Under the pieces are notes generated by a model. The model saw only the letters and a program-made list of their open reading frames with translations. It searched no databases and was not told where the DNA came from. The position numbers and the translations under genes were made by a program. DNA of 64,000 bases from Microbacterium sp. MYb72 (GTDB taxonomy: Bacteria > Actinomycetota > Actinomycetes > Actinomycetales > Microbacteriaceae). Positions 1-7,809 of this stretch are shown here, in pieces. Every line of letters starts with the position of its first letter. Position 1 is the first letter of the stretch. The stretch spans positions 18,370-82,369 of the forward strand of contig NZ_PCOT01000018.1 of the NCBI RefSeq assembly GCF_002979415.1, given 5' to 3'.

Positions 1-10
1 GCACGGTCAT
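1..10 (-). CDS. 5' tip of next Tad-pilus gene (partial)
   Basis: An ATG on the minus strand overlaps the stop codon of the pilus ATPase in an ATGA arrangement, and the frame runs off the window after three codons (M-T-V). In Tad/Flp loci the gene after the ATPase is usually the inner-membrane platform protein TadB. That identity is inferred from gene order only, because no diagnostic sequence is inside the window. Confidence 0.35.
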
Positions 11-1200
11 GCACCGACCTCCACGCGTCGCAGCTCCCCGCGGGTGCGGGTATGCCGGGTCGCGTCCGCACCATGCTCGTACAGGGTCCTCGAAACGATC
101 CGACCGTCGACGATCTCCCCCGTCGGCGCGATCACCTCCCGCACCCTTCGTGTGCCATCGAGGTCACGACCGCAGTGGACCACGAGATCGACGGCCATCG
201 CCAGCGCCGGCGCGATGAACGACCGATCGATGTTGCGTCCGGCGAGCAGCGGCAGCAGGGTCAGCTTGTCGAGAGCGTCGGCGGCCGAGTTCGCGTGCAC
301 GGTGGCCGCTCCGGGCACGCCGGTGTTGAGGGCGAGGACGAGATCGAGCGCTTCGGCGTCGCGCACTTCGCCCACGACGAGCCGATCGGGGCGCATCCGC
401 AGCGCCTCCTTCACCAGTCGCCTCAGGGTGATCTCGCCCGTTCCTTCGAGACTGGCCTGACGCCCCTGCAGCGCGACGAGATCGGGGCCGTCCACCGCGA
501 GCTCGAAGGTCTCCTCCACGGTGATGATGCGCTGCCGGTCTGCGCAGGAGGCGAGCAGGGCCGCGAGGAGAGTCGTCTTGCCCGCGTGGGTCGCCCCGGA
601 CACGATGACGCTGCGTCCCTCGCGCATCGCCCGCCTCAGCGTCGTCGCGAGCCCTTCCGGAAGCGCTCCCTGCGCGGTCAGCGACTCCAGCGTGCGGTGA
701 CCGGGGAGGAACTTGCGGATGTTAAGTGCCCATGATCCGCGCACCACGTCGGCGATCGCGACGTGCAGCCGCGAGCCGTCGGGGAGGGAGGCGTCGACGA
801 ACGGCTGGCCGATGTCGACCCGGCGCCCCGTCGACTGCAGCATCCGCTCCACGAGATCGCGCAGCGCCGTCTCCGTCAAGCGCAGATCGACGCGCTCGGC
901 GACGCCGCCGCGTGCGACGTGGATCCGTTCGGGGCCGTTGCACCAGATCTCCTCGATCTCGGGGTCGTCGAGCAACGGCTGCAGAGCCCCGAAGCCGCTG
1001 ACGGCGGCGAGCACCTCGCGCACGCACCCCGGCTCGTCGTCGATCATCGCCTCGCCGCGTGACAGCGCGGCATCGTTGAAGCGGCGGACCTCCGCGAGTG
1101 CCACGCGACGAGCCGCATCGGGATCGATCGACGGATCGGTGCCCTCGGCGCGCAGCCGCATGCGAAGGCGCTCGGCGACGAGGACAGAGGGTGGGAGCAC
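7..1200 (-). CDS. tadA: TadA/CpaF-family secretion ATPase of a Tad (Flp) pilus
   Basis: Cytoplasmic hexameric ATPase of the type II/IV secretion superfamily that powers assembly of Tad/Flp pili. The 397-residue protein has an N-terminal domain with the family phrase EEIWCNGPERI near residue 85, Walker A GATHAGKTT at 202-210, a Walker B strand RLVVGE near 273-278 and a His box GAATVHANS near 297-305. The length is normal for actinobacterial TadA. The start is a GTG. GAGGAT lies 7 nt upstream and could serve as a -10 for a leaderless message. Its stop overlaps the start of the next gene, so it is probably the first of a pilus operon running out of the window. Confidence 0.9.
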   Translation of the reverse strand: MLPPSVLVAERLRMRLRAEGTDPSIDPDAARRVALAEVRRFNDAALSRGEAMIDDEPGCVREVLAAVSGFGALQPLLDDPEIEEIWCNGPERIHVARGGVAERVDLRLTETALRDLVERMLQSTGRRVDIGQPFVDASLPDGSRLHVAIADVVRGSWALNIRKFLPGHRTLESLTAQGALPEGLATTLRRAMREGRSVIVSGATHAGKTTLLAALLASCADRQRIITVEETFELAVDGPDLVALQGRQASLEGTGEITLRRLVKEALRMRPDRLVVGEVRDAEALDLVLALNTGVPGAATVHANSAADALDKLTLLPLLAGRNIDRSFIAPALAMAVDLVVHCGRDLDGTRRVREVIAPTGEIVDGRIVSRTLYEHGADATRHTRTRGELRRVEVGA

Positions 1201-1239
1201 CCGAGCATCCTCGCAAGATTCACGGAACGACCGCGGAAG

Positions 1240-1248
1240 TTATCCACA
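1240..1248 (+). other. Single DnaA-box-like 9-mer
   Basis: TTATCCACA matches the consensus DnaA box exactly. It stands alone in the 110-bp gap between the pilus ATPase and tRNA-Leu. It could titrate or bind DnaA, but a lone 9-mer can also arise by chance. Confidence 0.3.
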
Positions 1249-1293
1249 GCCCGGGTCCGGGCTGATCCCCAGATTTCCGGTTTCACCGGTCAG

Positions 1294-1299
1294 TAGACT
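1294..1299 (+). promoter_or_regulatory. -10 box of tRNA-Leu promoter
   Basis: TAGACT lies 12 nt before the mature tRNA 5' end, so transcription would start a few nucleotides upstream of the acceptor stem. No clear -35 box is visible. Confidence 0.5.
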
Positions 1300-1310
1300 G
1301 ATTCCACCGC

Positions 1311-1392
1311 GCGGGAGTGGTGAAATTGGCAGACACGCAGGATTTAGGTTCCTGTGCCCTAGGGCGTGTGGGTTCAAGTCCCACCTTCCGCA
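1311..1392 (+). tRNA. tRNA-Leu, anticodon TAG
   Basis: Class II tRNA with a 7-bp acceptor stem (GCGGGAG with CTTCCGC at 1385-1391, one G-T pair) and discriminator A at 1392. The anticodon stem CAGGA/TCCTG encloses the loop TTTAGGT with anticodon TAG at 1345-1347. A long variable arm follows, then a T arm with GGTTCAAGTCC. The 3' CCA is not encoded. It would read CTA, and by wobble other CTN codons. Confidence 0.96.
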
Positions 1393-1398
1393 CTGTTC

Positions 1399-1417
1399 GA
1401 TCGCACTCTGTGCGATC
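1399..1417 (+). terminator. Small hairpin after tRNA-Leu
   Basis: A 7-bp stem GATCGCA/TGCGATC with loop CTCTG begins 7 nt after the tRNA. There is no T-tract, so it may be a processing or weak termination signal. Confidence 0.35.
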
Positions 1418-1458
1418 AGACACTCGACCGCCGCACATCTTTCTCCGACGGGACCCCC

Positions 1459-2205
1459 ATGCATCACGCCGCTCTCATTCCCTGGCTCGACCCCGCCACC
1501 ATCATCGGCAACGCCGGCCCCTGGGCTCTCCTCGTGGTGTGCTTCATCGTGTTCGCCGAGACGGGGCTCCTCATCGGATTCCTCCTGCCCGGCGACACCC
1601 TCCTCGTGATCTCGGGACTCCTGTCGCACACCTCCGCGGCGCTGCCGCACGGCGTGTTCGGCATCAACGTGTGGATCGTCGCGCTCCTGATCGGGCTCTC
1701 CGCCTTCGTCGGCGGCGAGGTCGGATACCTCATCGGACACAAGGGTGGCCCCGCGGTCTTCGAACGCAAGGAATCGGGCCTGTTCAGCAAGAAGAACGTC
1801 GAGCGCACGAACGCGTTCTTCGAGCGCTTCGGCGGCATCACCGTCATCCTCGCCCGGTTCGTGCCGATCGTGCGCACGTTCGCGCCTGTCGCCGCGGGCG
1901 TGGGGCACATGCCGTGGCGCCGGTACACGCTCTACAACCTCATCGGCGCGATCCTCTGGGGCTTCGGCCTGACGATGTTCGGCTACCTGATCGGGTTCAT
2001 CCCGCCGGTCGCCCACTTCGTGGAGAGCTACATCGACCTGATCCTGCTCGCCGCTGTCGGCGGCACCGCGCTGGTCACGCTCTGGCACTACCTCTCCGAG
2101 CGCTACAAGGCGAAGAAGGCCGCGGCCGCCGGTGAGGACGTCGTGACGGATGCCGCTGAGGCCGAGGCGCTCGCGCTCGACCTGGACGGCGACGACAAGA
2201 ACTGA
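1459..2205 (+). CDS. DedA-family membrane protein
   Basis: Integral membrane protein of the DedA (SNARE-associated/VTT) superfamily. Family members are proposed lipid carriers (scramblase or undecaprenyl-phosphate recycling) coupled to the proton-motive force. The 248 residues show the re-entrant signature ETGLLIGFLLPGDTLL near residues 33-48 and the second signature with LARFVPIVRTFAPVAAG. About five hydrophobic segments are followed by a short Lys/Asp-rich tail. The ATG at 1459 was chosen because the same frame extended upstream would run into the tRNA. No strong ribosome-binding site is visible. It converges on ku with a 6-bp gap. The transported substrate cannot be read from sequence. Confidence 0.88.
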   Translation: MHHAALIPWLDPATIIGNAGPWALLVVCFIVFAETGLLIGFLLPGDTLLVISGLLSHTSAALPHGVFGINVWIVALLIGLSAFVGGEVGYLIGHKGGPAVFERKESGLFSKKNVERTNAFFERFGGITVILARFVPIVRTFAPVAAGVGHMPWRRYTLYNLIGAILWGFGLTMFGYLIGFIPPVAHFVESYIDLILLAAVGGTALVTLWHYLSERYKAKKAAAAGEDVVTDAAEAEALALDLDGDDKN

Positions 2206-2211
2206 CCCGGC

Positions 2212-3021
2212 TCAGCCGGCGTTCTTCGCCTTCTGCTCCTTCGACCGCGCGACGCTGGCGCGCAGCGCCTCCATCAGGTCGATGACCTCGCCGCCTGCCG
2301 CCTCAGCATCCGATTCTCCGAACGTCACCGCTGCGTCGAACGTGTCGCCCGCCTCGATCTTGGCGTCGATGAGGGTGCGCAGCTCCTTCTGGTACTCGTC
2401 GACGAACGCCTCGGGGTCGAAGTCGGCCGAGTAGCTCTCCACGAGGGACGACGAGAGCTCCAGCTCCTTCTTCGAGATCGTCACGTCCTCGTCGAGGACC
2501 GGGAACTCGGCCTCTCTGACCTCGTCCGCCCACAGCAGCGTCTGCAGCACCAGCACCTTCCCGCGCACGCGCAGCGCCGCCAGCCGGGTCTTCTGCCGCA
2601 GCGTGAACCGCACGATCGCGGTGCGATCGGTCTGCTCGAGCGTCTTGCGCAGCAGCACGTACGCCTTCGGCGACTTCGAGTCGGGCTCGAGGTAGTACGG
2701 CTTGTCGAGGGTGAGCAGGTCGACCTGGTCGGAGGGGACGAACTCGACGACGTCGATCTCCCTGCTCTTCTCGGCGGGGAGCGCGGCGAGGTCGTCCTTC
2801 GTGAGCACGACGGTCTGCCCCTCGTCGACGTACGCCCGATCGATGTCGGCGTACGCGACGGTCTCACCGCACACCTCGCACGTCCGCTGGTAGCGGATGC
2901 GTCCGCCGTCCTTCTCATGCACCTGATGCAGCGGCACATCGTGGTCCTCGGTCGCGGAGTACACCTTGACCGGCACGTTCACGAGACCGAAGGTCAGTGC
3001 GCCCTTCCAGATCGTCCTCAT
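2212..3021 (-). CDS. ku: Ku homodimeric DNA end-binding protein
   Basis: Bacterial Ku, which rings broken DNA ends and recruits LigD for non-homologous end joining. The protein begins MRTIWKGALTFGLVNVPV, the canonical Ku N-terminus, and continues with VYSATEDHDVPLHQVHEKD. A start five codons upstream (MSTGV) is less likely because Ku proteins begin at this methionine. The 269-residue length fits a Ku core with only a short Lys-containing C-terminal tail, rather than the long basic tails of some actinobacterial Ku proteins. It is divergent from ligD across 58 bp, so the two halves of the pathway probably share control. TCTACT lies 6 nt upstream of the start as a possible leaderless -10. Confidence 0.95.
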   Translation of the reverse strand: MRTIWKGALTFGLVNVPVKVYSATEDHDVPLHQVHEKDGGRIRYQRTCEVCGETVAYADIDRAYVDEGQTVVLTKDDLAALPAEKSREIDVVEFVPSDQVDLLTLDKPYYLEPDSKSPKAYVLLRKTLEQTDRTAIVRFTLRQKTRLAALRVRGKVLVLQTLLWADEVREAEFPVLDEDVTISKKELELSSSLVESYSADFDPEAFVDEYQKELRTLIDAKIEAGDTFDAAVTFGESDAEAAGGEVIDLMEALRASVARSKEQKAKNAG

Positions 3022-3079
3022 CACACCAGTAGACACCAGTCACACCCGTCACGACCAGTCCCTTGACTACGCTGGCGTC
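3022..3079. promoter_or_regulatory. Divergent ku/ligD control region with ACCAGT repeats
   Basis: ACACCAGT occurs at 3023-3030 and again at 3033-3040, one helical turn apart, with ACGACCAGT at 3051-3059. The repeats overlap the candidate ku -10. The ligD -10 (TACGCT, 3068-3073) lies 6 nt before the ligD ATG. This could be an operator that coordinates the two genes, but the binding protein is unknown. Confidence 0.45.
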
Positions 3080-5029
3080 ATGGTCGCGGATGCTCAGATG
3101 GTGCAGGTCGACGGCCGCCGCCTGCGCGTCACCAACCTCGACAAGGTCGTCTACCCCGAGACGGGCACCACCAAGGGCGAGGTCATCGCCTACTACACGC
3201 GGATCGCACCGCTCCTGCTCCCCCAGCTCGCGGGCCGTCCTGTCACCCGCAAGCGCTGGGTCGAGGGCGTGGGCACCGCCGCACAGCCCGCCGACGCCTT
3301 CTTCACCAAACAGCTGGAGCGGGGAGCGCCGTCGTGGATCCCCCGGCAGGAGATCCGTCACTCGGACGGCCCCAAGGAGTACCCGCTCGTGGATGAGGTG
3401 GCGACTCTCGTGTGGCTCGCGCAGGTGGCCGCAATCGAGCTGCACGTCCCGCAGTGGCGCTTCACTCCCGACGGACTCCCCGGTCGCCCCGACCGTCTCG
3501 TCCTCGACCTCGACCCCGGTCCCGGCGTCGAGCTCGCGCAGTGCGCCGAGGTCGCCCGGATCGCGCGCGGCATCCTGTCGGACATGGGCCTCGACACCGT
3601 CCCCGTCACGAGCGGCAGCAAGGGCCTCCACCTCTATGCGGCACTCCCCGGAGCGCAGACGAGCGCGGAGATCTCCGAGGTCGTGAAGGAGCTGGCCAGG
3701 ATGATCGAGAACGAGCACCCCGAGCTGGCGACGAGCGTCATGGCGAAGGCCGCCCGCGGCGGCAAGGTGTTCCTCGACTGGAGTCAGAACAACGGCAAGA
3801 AGACGACGATCTCCCCCTACTCGCTGCGCGGCCGGGCGCAGCCGTGGGTCGCGGCGCCCCGCACCTGGGACGAGCTCGACGATCCGGCTCTCGCCCAGCT
3901 CGACCTCCACCAGGTCCTGGAGCGCGCGGCAGACGGCCTCGATCCGTTCTCCGGGTTCCGCCCCGCGGGTGCGGGCCCCGCGGGTGTGGTCTCGGCTCCG
4001 ATGCCCGCCCCCGCCTCACGCCGCGCGCACGCGCGCATCCCGCGCCCCGCAGAGCCGGGCACTCCGGCGCCCGTCGCCCCCATGCTGGCCGAGAACGGCA
4101 CCCCCGCCATCGCGAGGGGGCTGAGCCCGCAGCCGTGGGTGGAGGTGAAGTGGGACGGCATCCGCGCCCTGGGCACGTGGTCCGGCGGACGGATGCTGCT
4201 GCACGCCCGCAGCGGCACCGACATCACGGCCCGCTACCCCGAGCTCACCGCCGACGGCGCCCCCTTCCTGCCCGTCGCCGACGCCGTGCTCGACGGCGAG
4301 ATCGTCGCCTTCGACGGCACAGGGCGCCCCAGCTTCTCCCTGCTGCAGAATCGGATGCACCTGACCAGGCCGCGGGAGATCGAGCGGGAGGTGGTGCGGA
4401 CGCCGGTGCTCTACCTCGCGTTCGACCTCCTGCGCCTCGACGGGCACGACCTCACCTCGATGCCGCTCGCCCAGCGACGCACGCTCCTGGAGGACGTCGT
4501 CGCCGATCTCGACGCCCCGGTGCAGGCCCCTCCGGTCTTCGACGACATCGACGCGGCCCTCGCCGCCAGTCGCGAGTTCGGGCTGGAGGGCGTCGTCGTG
4601 AAGGATCCCTCCTCCCGCTACCGTCCGGGGCAACGGTCGCCGTCGTGGCTCAAGCTCAAGCACACGCGGATGCAGGAGGCGGTGATCGTCGGCATCCGCC
4701 CCGGCAAGGGCGACAGGGAGGGCACGATCGGCTCGCTGCTGCTCGCCGTGCCCGATCCGATCGCGCTGCGCTACGTCGGCCGGGTCGGCACCGGATTCAC
4801 CGAGCGGATGCTGCGAGATCTGCTCTCGCAGCTCACCCCGCTGCGCGTCGCTGCTGCGCCTCTGGACGGCGTGCCAGCCCTCGACGCCTCGGACGCGCTC
4901 TGGGTGCGTCCGGAGCTCGTGGGCGAGGTGGAGTTCGCGAACTGGACGCCCGACGGCATCCTCCGCCATGCGCGGTGGCGCGGCCTGCGCCCGGACAAGA
5001 CGCCCGCCGAGGTCGTCGTCGACGCGTGA
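3080..5029 (+). CDS. ligD: ATP-dependent DNA ligase LigD (polymerase + ligase, no nuclease domain)
   Basis: End-joining ligase partner of Ku. Residues about 8-300 are the archaeo-eukaryotic-type primase/polymerase domain, with catalytic aspartates in LDLDPG (D143, D145) and the phrase VTSGSKGLHLYAAL. A Pro/Ala-rich linker follows, then an ATP-dependent ligase domain with nucleotidyl lysine K357 in EVKWDGIR, GEIVAFD, and the C-terminal EGVVVKDPSSRYRPG and WLKLKH motifs plus an OB fold. At 649 residues it is shorter than M. tuberculosis LigD. The His-rich 3'-phosphoesterase domain that usually sits beside these two was not found. The start at 3080 is fixed by TACGCT ending 6 nt upstream, so the message is probably leaderless. 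Confidence 0.94.
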   Translation: MVADAQMVQVDGRRLRVTNLDKVVYPETGTTKGEVIAYYTRIAPLLLPQLAGRPVTRKRWVEGVGTAAQPADAFFTKQLERGAPSWIPRQEIRHSDGPKEYPLVDEVATLVWLAQVAAIELHVPQWRFTPDGLPGRPDRLVLDLDPGPGVELAQCAEVARIARGILSDMGLDTVPVTSGSKGLHLYAALPGAQTSAEISEVVKELARMIENEHPELATSVMAKAARGGKVFLDWSQNNGKKTTISPYSLRGRAQPWVAAPRTWDELDDPALAQLDLHQVLERAADGLDPFSGFRPAGAGPAGVVSAPMPAPASRRAHARIPRPAEPGTPAPVAPMLAENGTPAIARGLSPQPWVEVKWDGIRALGTWSGGRMLLHARSGTDITARYPELTADGAPFLPVADAVLDGEIVAFDGTGRPSFSLLQNRMHLTRPREIEREVVRTPVLYLAFDLLRLDGHDLTSMPLAQRRTLLEDVVADLDAPVQAPPVFDDIDAALAASREFGLEGVVVKDPSSRYRPGQRSPSWLKLKHTRMQEAVIVGIRPGKGDREGTIGSLLLAVPDPIALRYVGRVGTGFTERMLRDLLSQLTPLRVAAAPLDGVPALDASDALWVRPELVGEVEFANWTPDGILRHARWRGLRPDKTPAEVVVDA

Positions 5030-5089
5030 TCCTCCACGCGAGCGGCGGCGCGCTCTAGGATGGGCGCGACCACCAGGAGGAGGACGCCC

Positions 5090-5446
5090 ATGTCATTCGG
5101 CGAAGCGATCACGACCGTGCTGCGCAAGTACGCGGACTTCACCGGCAGAGCCGCCCGCCCCGAGTTCTGGTGGTGGATCCTCTTCTCCGCCCTCGTCGCC
5201 GCCGCTCTCGGCGTCTTCGAGGTGCTGCCGGTCGGCGACGGCTCGAGCCTCGGCGCCATCCTGTCGAGCCTGTGGGGCATCGCGGTGCTGCTGCCGACGC
5301 TGGCCGTGCTCGTGCGCCGCCTGCGCGACACGGGCCAGGGCTGGGGCCACGCGTTCTGGCTGCTCGTGCCGATCGCGGGGATCATCGTGCTCGCGATCAT
5401 GCTGTCCCGGCCGGGCATCCCCGACACGGGCGCCGTGACCGCCTAG
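5090..5446 (+). CDS. DUF805 family membrane protein
   Basis: Small 118-residue membrane protein of the DUF805 family. It has an amphipathic N-terminus (FTGRAARPEFWWW, the family hallmark), three hydrophobic segments and the conserved RRLRDTGQGWGHAFW turn. No biochemical role is established for the family. The ATG at 5090 was chosen over one ten codons upstream because AGGAGGAGG (5076-5084) sits directly before it, and TAGGAT at 5056-5061 gives a -10 for a short leader. Its TAG stop shares a CTAG with the stop of the convergent transporter gene. Confidence 0.82.
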   Translation: MSFGEAITTVLRKYADFTGRAARPEFWWWILFSALVAAALGVFEVLPVGDGSSLGAILSSLWGIAVLLPTLAVLVRRLRDTGQGWGHAFWLLVPIAGIIVLAIMLSRPGIPDTGAVTA

Positions 5447-6363
5447 GCGTGGTGCGGTTCGCAGTCGGACTGCTCGGCCGGCTCGATCTGGAACGTCGAG
5501 TGCTCGACGTCGAAGTGCTCGGCGAGGCACGCCTGCATCTCGTTCAGCAGTGCCGCTGAACGGCCGTCCGCGAACATCTCCGGAGCGACGGTGACGTGCG
5601 CGGTGAAGACCGGTGCACCTCGCGTGAGCTGCCACACGTGCACGTCGTGCACGCCGACGACGCCCTCGTAGCCGAGCAGGTGCGTGCGGATCTCGCTCAC
5701 CGCCGTGCCCTTGGGTGCTGACTCGGCCAGCACGGAGAAGACCTCTCGCAGCAGGGAGATCGCGCGCGGGATGATCATCACGGCGATGAACATCGAGGCG
5801 ATCGCGTCGGCCGGCATCCATCCGGTGGTGACGATCACGATCGCGGCGACGATGACCATGGCCGATCCGATCAGGTCGCCCATGACCTCGAGGTATGCCC
5901 CGCGCACGTTGATGCTGGTGCGCTGCGCCCGGCTGAGGAGCCACATCGAGATCGCGTTGGCGATGAGTCCGACGGCCGCGACGACGAGCATCAGGCCGCC
6001 GGCGACCTCGACCTCCCCTGGGTCGATCAGTCGTCCGATCGCCTCGACGCCGACCCATCCGGCCAGCGCGATGAGGATGACCGCGTTGATCAGGGCGCCG
6101 AAGACCTCGGCGCGCTGATATCCGAAGGTGCGCCTGTCATCGGCGGGCCGCGCGGCGACGGCCGCGGCGATGAGGGCGATCAGGAGCGCCGAGGCATCCG
6201 TGAACATGTGGGCCGCATCGGCGAGGAGCGCGAGAGAACCCGTGAGGATGGCGCCGATGACCTGCACGACCATGATCGTCGCCGTGAGGCACAGCGAGAT
6301 CGTCAGCAGACGTCGATGGCCTGCCGAGCGGATGCCGCCTGCTGCGGGTGCGTGATCGTGCAT
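5443..6363 (-). CDS. Cation diffusion facilitator (CDF) metal exporter
   Basis: Inner-membrane divalent-metal/proton antiporter, probably zinc, of the CzcD/ZitB type. The 306 residues give six membrane segments and a cytoplasmic C-terminal ferredoxin-like domain (VHDVHVWQLTRG). The membrane metal site shows H52-M-F-T-D56 in TM2. The TM5 half reads E159-V-M-G-D163, so the first ligand is Glu rather than the usual His. The N-terminus begins MHDHAP, a short His-containing metal-binding start. TAGCCT (6370-6375) ends 6 nt before the ATG, so the mRNA should be leaderless. A Zur/Fur-like box lies about 50-70 bp upstream of the start. Confidence 0.9.
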   Translation of the reverse strand: MHDHAPAAGGIRSAGHRRLLTISLCLTATIMVVQVIGAILTGSLALLADAAHMFTDASALLIALIAAAVAARPADDRRTFGYQRAEVFGALINAVILIALAGWVGVEAIGRLIDPGEVEVAGGLMLVVAAVGLIANAISMWLLSRAQRTSINVRGAYLEVMGDLIGSAMVIVAAIVIVTTGWMPADAIASMFIAVMIIPRAISLLREVFSVLAESAPKGTAVSEIRTHLLGYEGVVGVHDVHVWQLTRGAPVFTAHVTVAPEMFADGRSAALLNEMQACLAEHFDVEHSTFQIEPAEQSDCEPHHA

Positions 6364-6369
6364 ACGACC

Positions 6370-6375
6370 AGGCTA
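6370..6375 (-). promoter_or_regulatory. -10 box of CDF exporter gene
   Basis: TAGCCT on the minus strand with a 6-nt spacer to the ATG at 6363. This is the leaderless configuration and fixes the start codon. Confidence 0.55.
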
Positions 6376-6413
6376 GACCGGGCCCACGCCCCGAGGACGT
6401 GGTTCCGGCTAGT

Positions 6414-6434
6414 CGGGAATGGTGATGATTCTCA
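6414..6434 (-). promoter_or_regulatory. Candidate Zur/Fur-family box upstream of CDF gene
   Basis: Read on the minus strand, the 21-bp element begins TGAGAATCATC and continues ACCATTCCCG. It resembles the actinobacterial Zur consensus TGAnAATnATnnnCATTnnCA, with six of ten symmetric positions matching. It lies about -51 to -71 from the predicted transcription start, a position that suits activation rather than repression. Confidence 0.4.
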
Positions 6435-6451
6435 GTTCGCCCGGTCGTCCG

Positions 6452-7045
6452 TCACAGCTGCGCGAGCAGCGGTCCGAGCTCCATGAAGGCGCGGGCGCGG
6501 TGCGACTGCGCCTGCTTCTCCTCCGCGGTGAAGTCGCCCACCGTGCGCTCCTCGCCCGCCGGCTGACCGTCCGGGATGAAGATCGGGTCGTAGCCGAAGC
6601 CGCCCCCGCCGGTCGCCGTGTGCGCGAGCCGCCCCGGCCACTCCCCCACTACGACGTGCTCGGCGCCCTCCGGGGTCACCAGCGCGATCGCGGAGGTGAA
6701 GTGCGCCGCGCGGTGCGGGTCGGCGATGTCGCGCAGCTGGTCGAGCAGCAGCTCGAGGTTCGCCACGGCATCCTTCTTCTGCCCCGCCCAGTACGCCGAG
6801 AACACGCCGGGCGATCCGCCGAGCACGTCGACGCAGATGCCGGAGTCGTCGGCCAGCGCCACGAGCCCCGTGTGAGCAGCAGCAGCACGCGCCTTCAGCA
6901 GCGCGTTCTCGGCGAACGTCACGCCGTCCTCGACCGGCTCAGGGCCGTCGTAGCCGATGATCTCCAGGTCGGGGCGGGTCGACGCCGTGATCTGCTGGAA
7001 CTCCGCCACCTTGTGCGGATTGTGCGTGGCGAGGACGATCTGCAT
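6452..7045 (-). CDS. rdgB: RdgB/HAM1-type non-canonical purine NTP pyrophosphatase
   Basis: Hydrolyses dITP, XTP and related deaminated purine nucleotides to monophosphates, keeping them out of nucleic acids. The 197 residues start [16 protein letters not shown], carry the metal/catalytic motif LADDSGICVD and end in the family pattern GGGGFGYDPIF, TVGDFTAEEK and SHRARAF. The ATG at 7045 is fixed by a TGATG overlap with the rph stop, so the two genes are translationally coupled. rph-rdgB adjacency is common in bacteria. A candidate regulatory box for the next gene (CDF exporter) lies just beyond its stop. Confidence 0.95.
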   Translation of the reverse strand: MQIVLATHNPHKVAEFQQITASTRPDLEIIGYDGPEPVEDGVTFAENALLKARAAAAHTGLVALADDSGICVDVLGGSPGVFSAYWAGQKKDAVANLELLLDQLRDIADPHRAAHFTSAIALVTPEGAEHVVVGEWPGRLAHTATGGGGFGYDPIFIPDGQPAGEERTVGDFTAEEKQAQSHRARAFMELGPLLAQL

Positions 7046-7779
7046 CAGCCCGCGAGCGCCTTCAACTGGAGCTCCTTGAGGTCTGCGCAGCCGGCGACGC
7101 CGAGGTCGAGGAGGGCGTCGAGCTCGCGCTTGTCGAAGGGCGCGCCCTCGGCGGTGCCCTGCACCTCGACGAACAGGCCCCGACCGGTGACGACGATGTT
7201 CATGTCGGTCTCGGCGCGCACGTCCTCGACGTATGCCAGATCGAGCATGGGCTCTCCGTCGATGATGCCGACGGACACCGCGGCGACGGAGTCGAGCAGC
7301 GGCGTGGAGTTCCGGCCGATGAACTTCTTCTCCCGGCCCCACTCGATCGCATCGGCCAGCGCGACGTAGGCGCCGGTGATCGCGGCGGTGCGGGTGCCGC
7401 CGTCAGCCTGCAGCACGTCGCAGTCGATCACGATCGTGTTCTCGCCCAGGGCCTTGGTGTCGACGACGGCGCGCAGCGCCCGGCCGATCAGACGGGAGAT
7501 CTCGTGGGTGCGGCCGCCGATGCGACCCTTCACGCTCTCGCGGTCGTTGCGGCTGTTCGTCGCCCGCGGGAGCATGGCGTACTCGGCGGTGACCCAGCCC
7601 TTGCCCTTGCCGGTGAGCCAGCGGGGCACGCCGTTCGTGAAGGATGCGGTGCACAGCACCTTGGTCCCGCCGAAGCTGATCAGGGCAGAGCCCTCGGCCT
7701 GAGCGCTCCAACCCCGTTCGATGGTGATCTCGCGGAGCTGGTCGGTGGAGCGGCCGTCGGCGCGGACGATGGATGACAT
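7045..7779 (-). CDS. rph: Ribonuclease PH
   Basis: Phosphate-dependent 3'-5' exoribonuclease that trims tRNA 3' ends. The 244-residue length is standard. Visible family signatures are [12 protein letters not shown] near the N-terminus, KVLCTASF, the phosphate-binding [40 protein letters not shown], and the closing [13 protein letters not shown]. It precedes rdgB with a 1-bp stop-start overlap. The murI stop lies 30 bp before its start. AAGGAAGT just upstream acts as a ribosome-binding site, so this gene is probably translated from the murI-rph-rdgB transcript. Confidence 0.96.
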   Translation of the reverse strand: MSSIVRADGRSTDQLREITIERGWSAQAEGSALISFGGTKVLCTASFTNGVPRWLTGKGKGWVTAEYAMLPRATNSRNDRESVKGRIGGRTHEISRLIGRALRAVVDTKALGENTIVIDCDVLQADGGTRTAAITGAYVALADAIEWGREKKFIGRNSTPLLDSVAAVSVGIIDGEPMLDLAYVEDVRAETDMNIVVTGRGLFVEVQGTAEGAPFDKRELDALLDLGVAGCADLKELQLKALAG

Positions 7780-7809
7780 GGACTTCCTTCGGTCAGGGGA
7801 TTCGGTGGT

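Noticed and set aside
1240..1248. Origin of replication
   Set aside because: Only one DnaA-box-like 9-mer, with no cluster, AT-rich unwinding region, dnaA or dnaN nearby.
1366..1458. Longer N-terminus for the DedA protein
   Set aside because: The extension would be read from the 3' half of tRNA-Leu, so the ATG at 1459 was taken.
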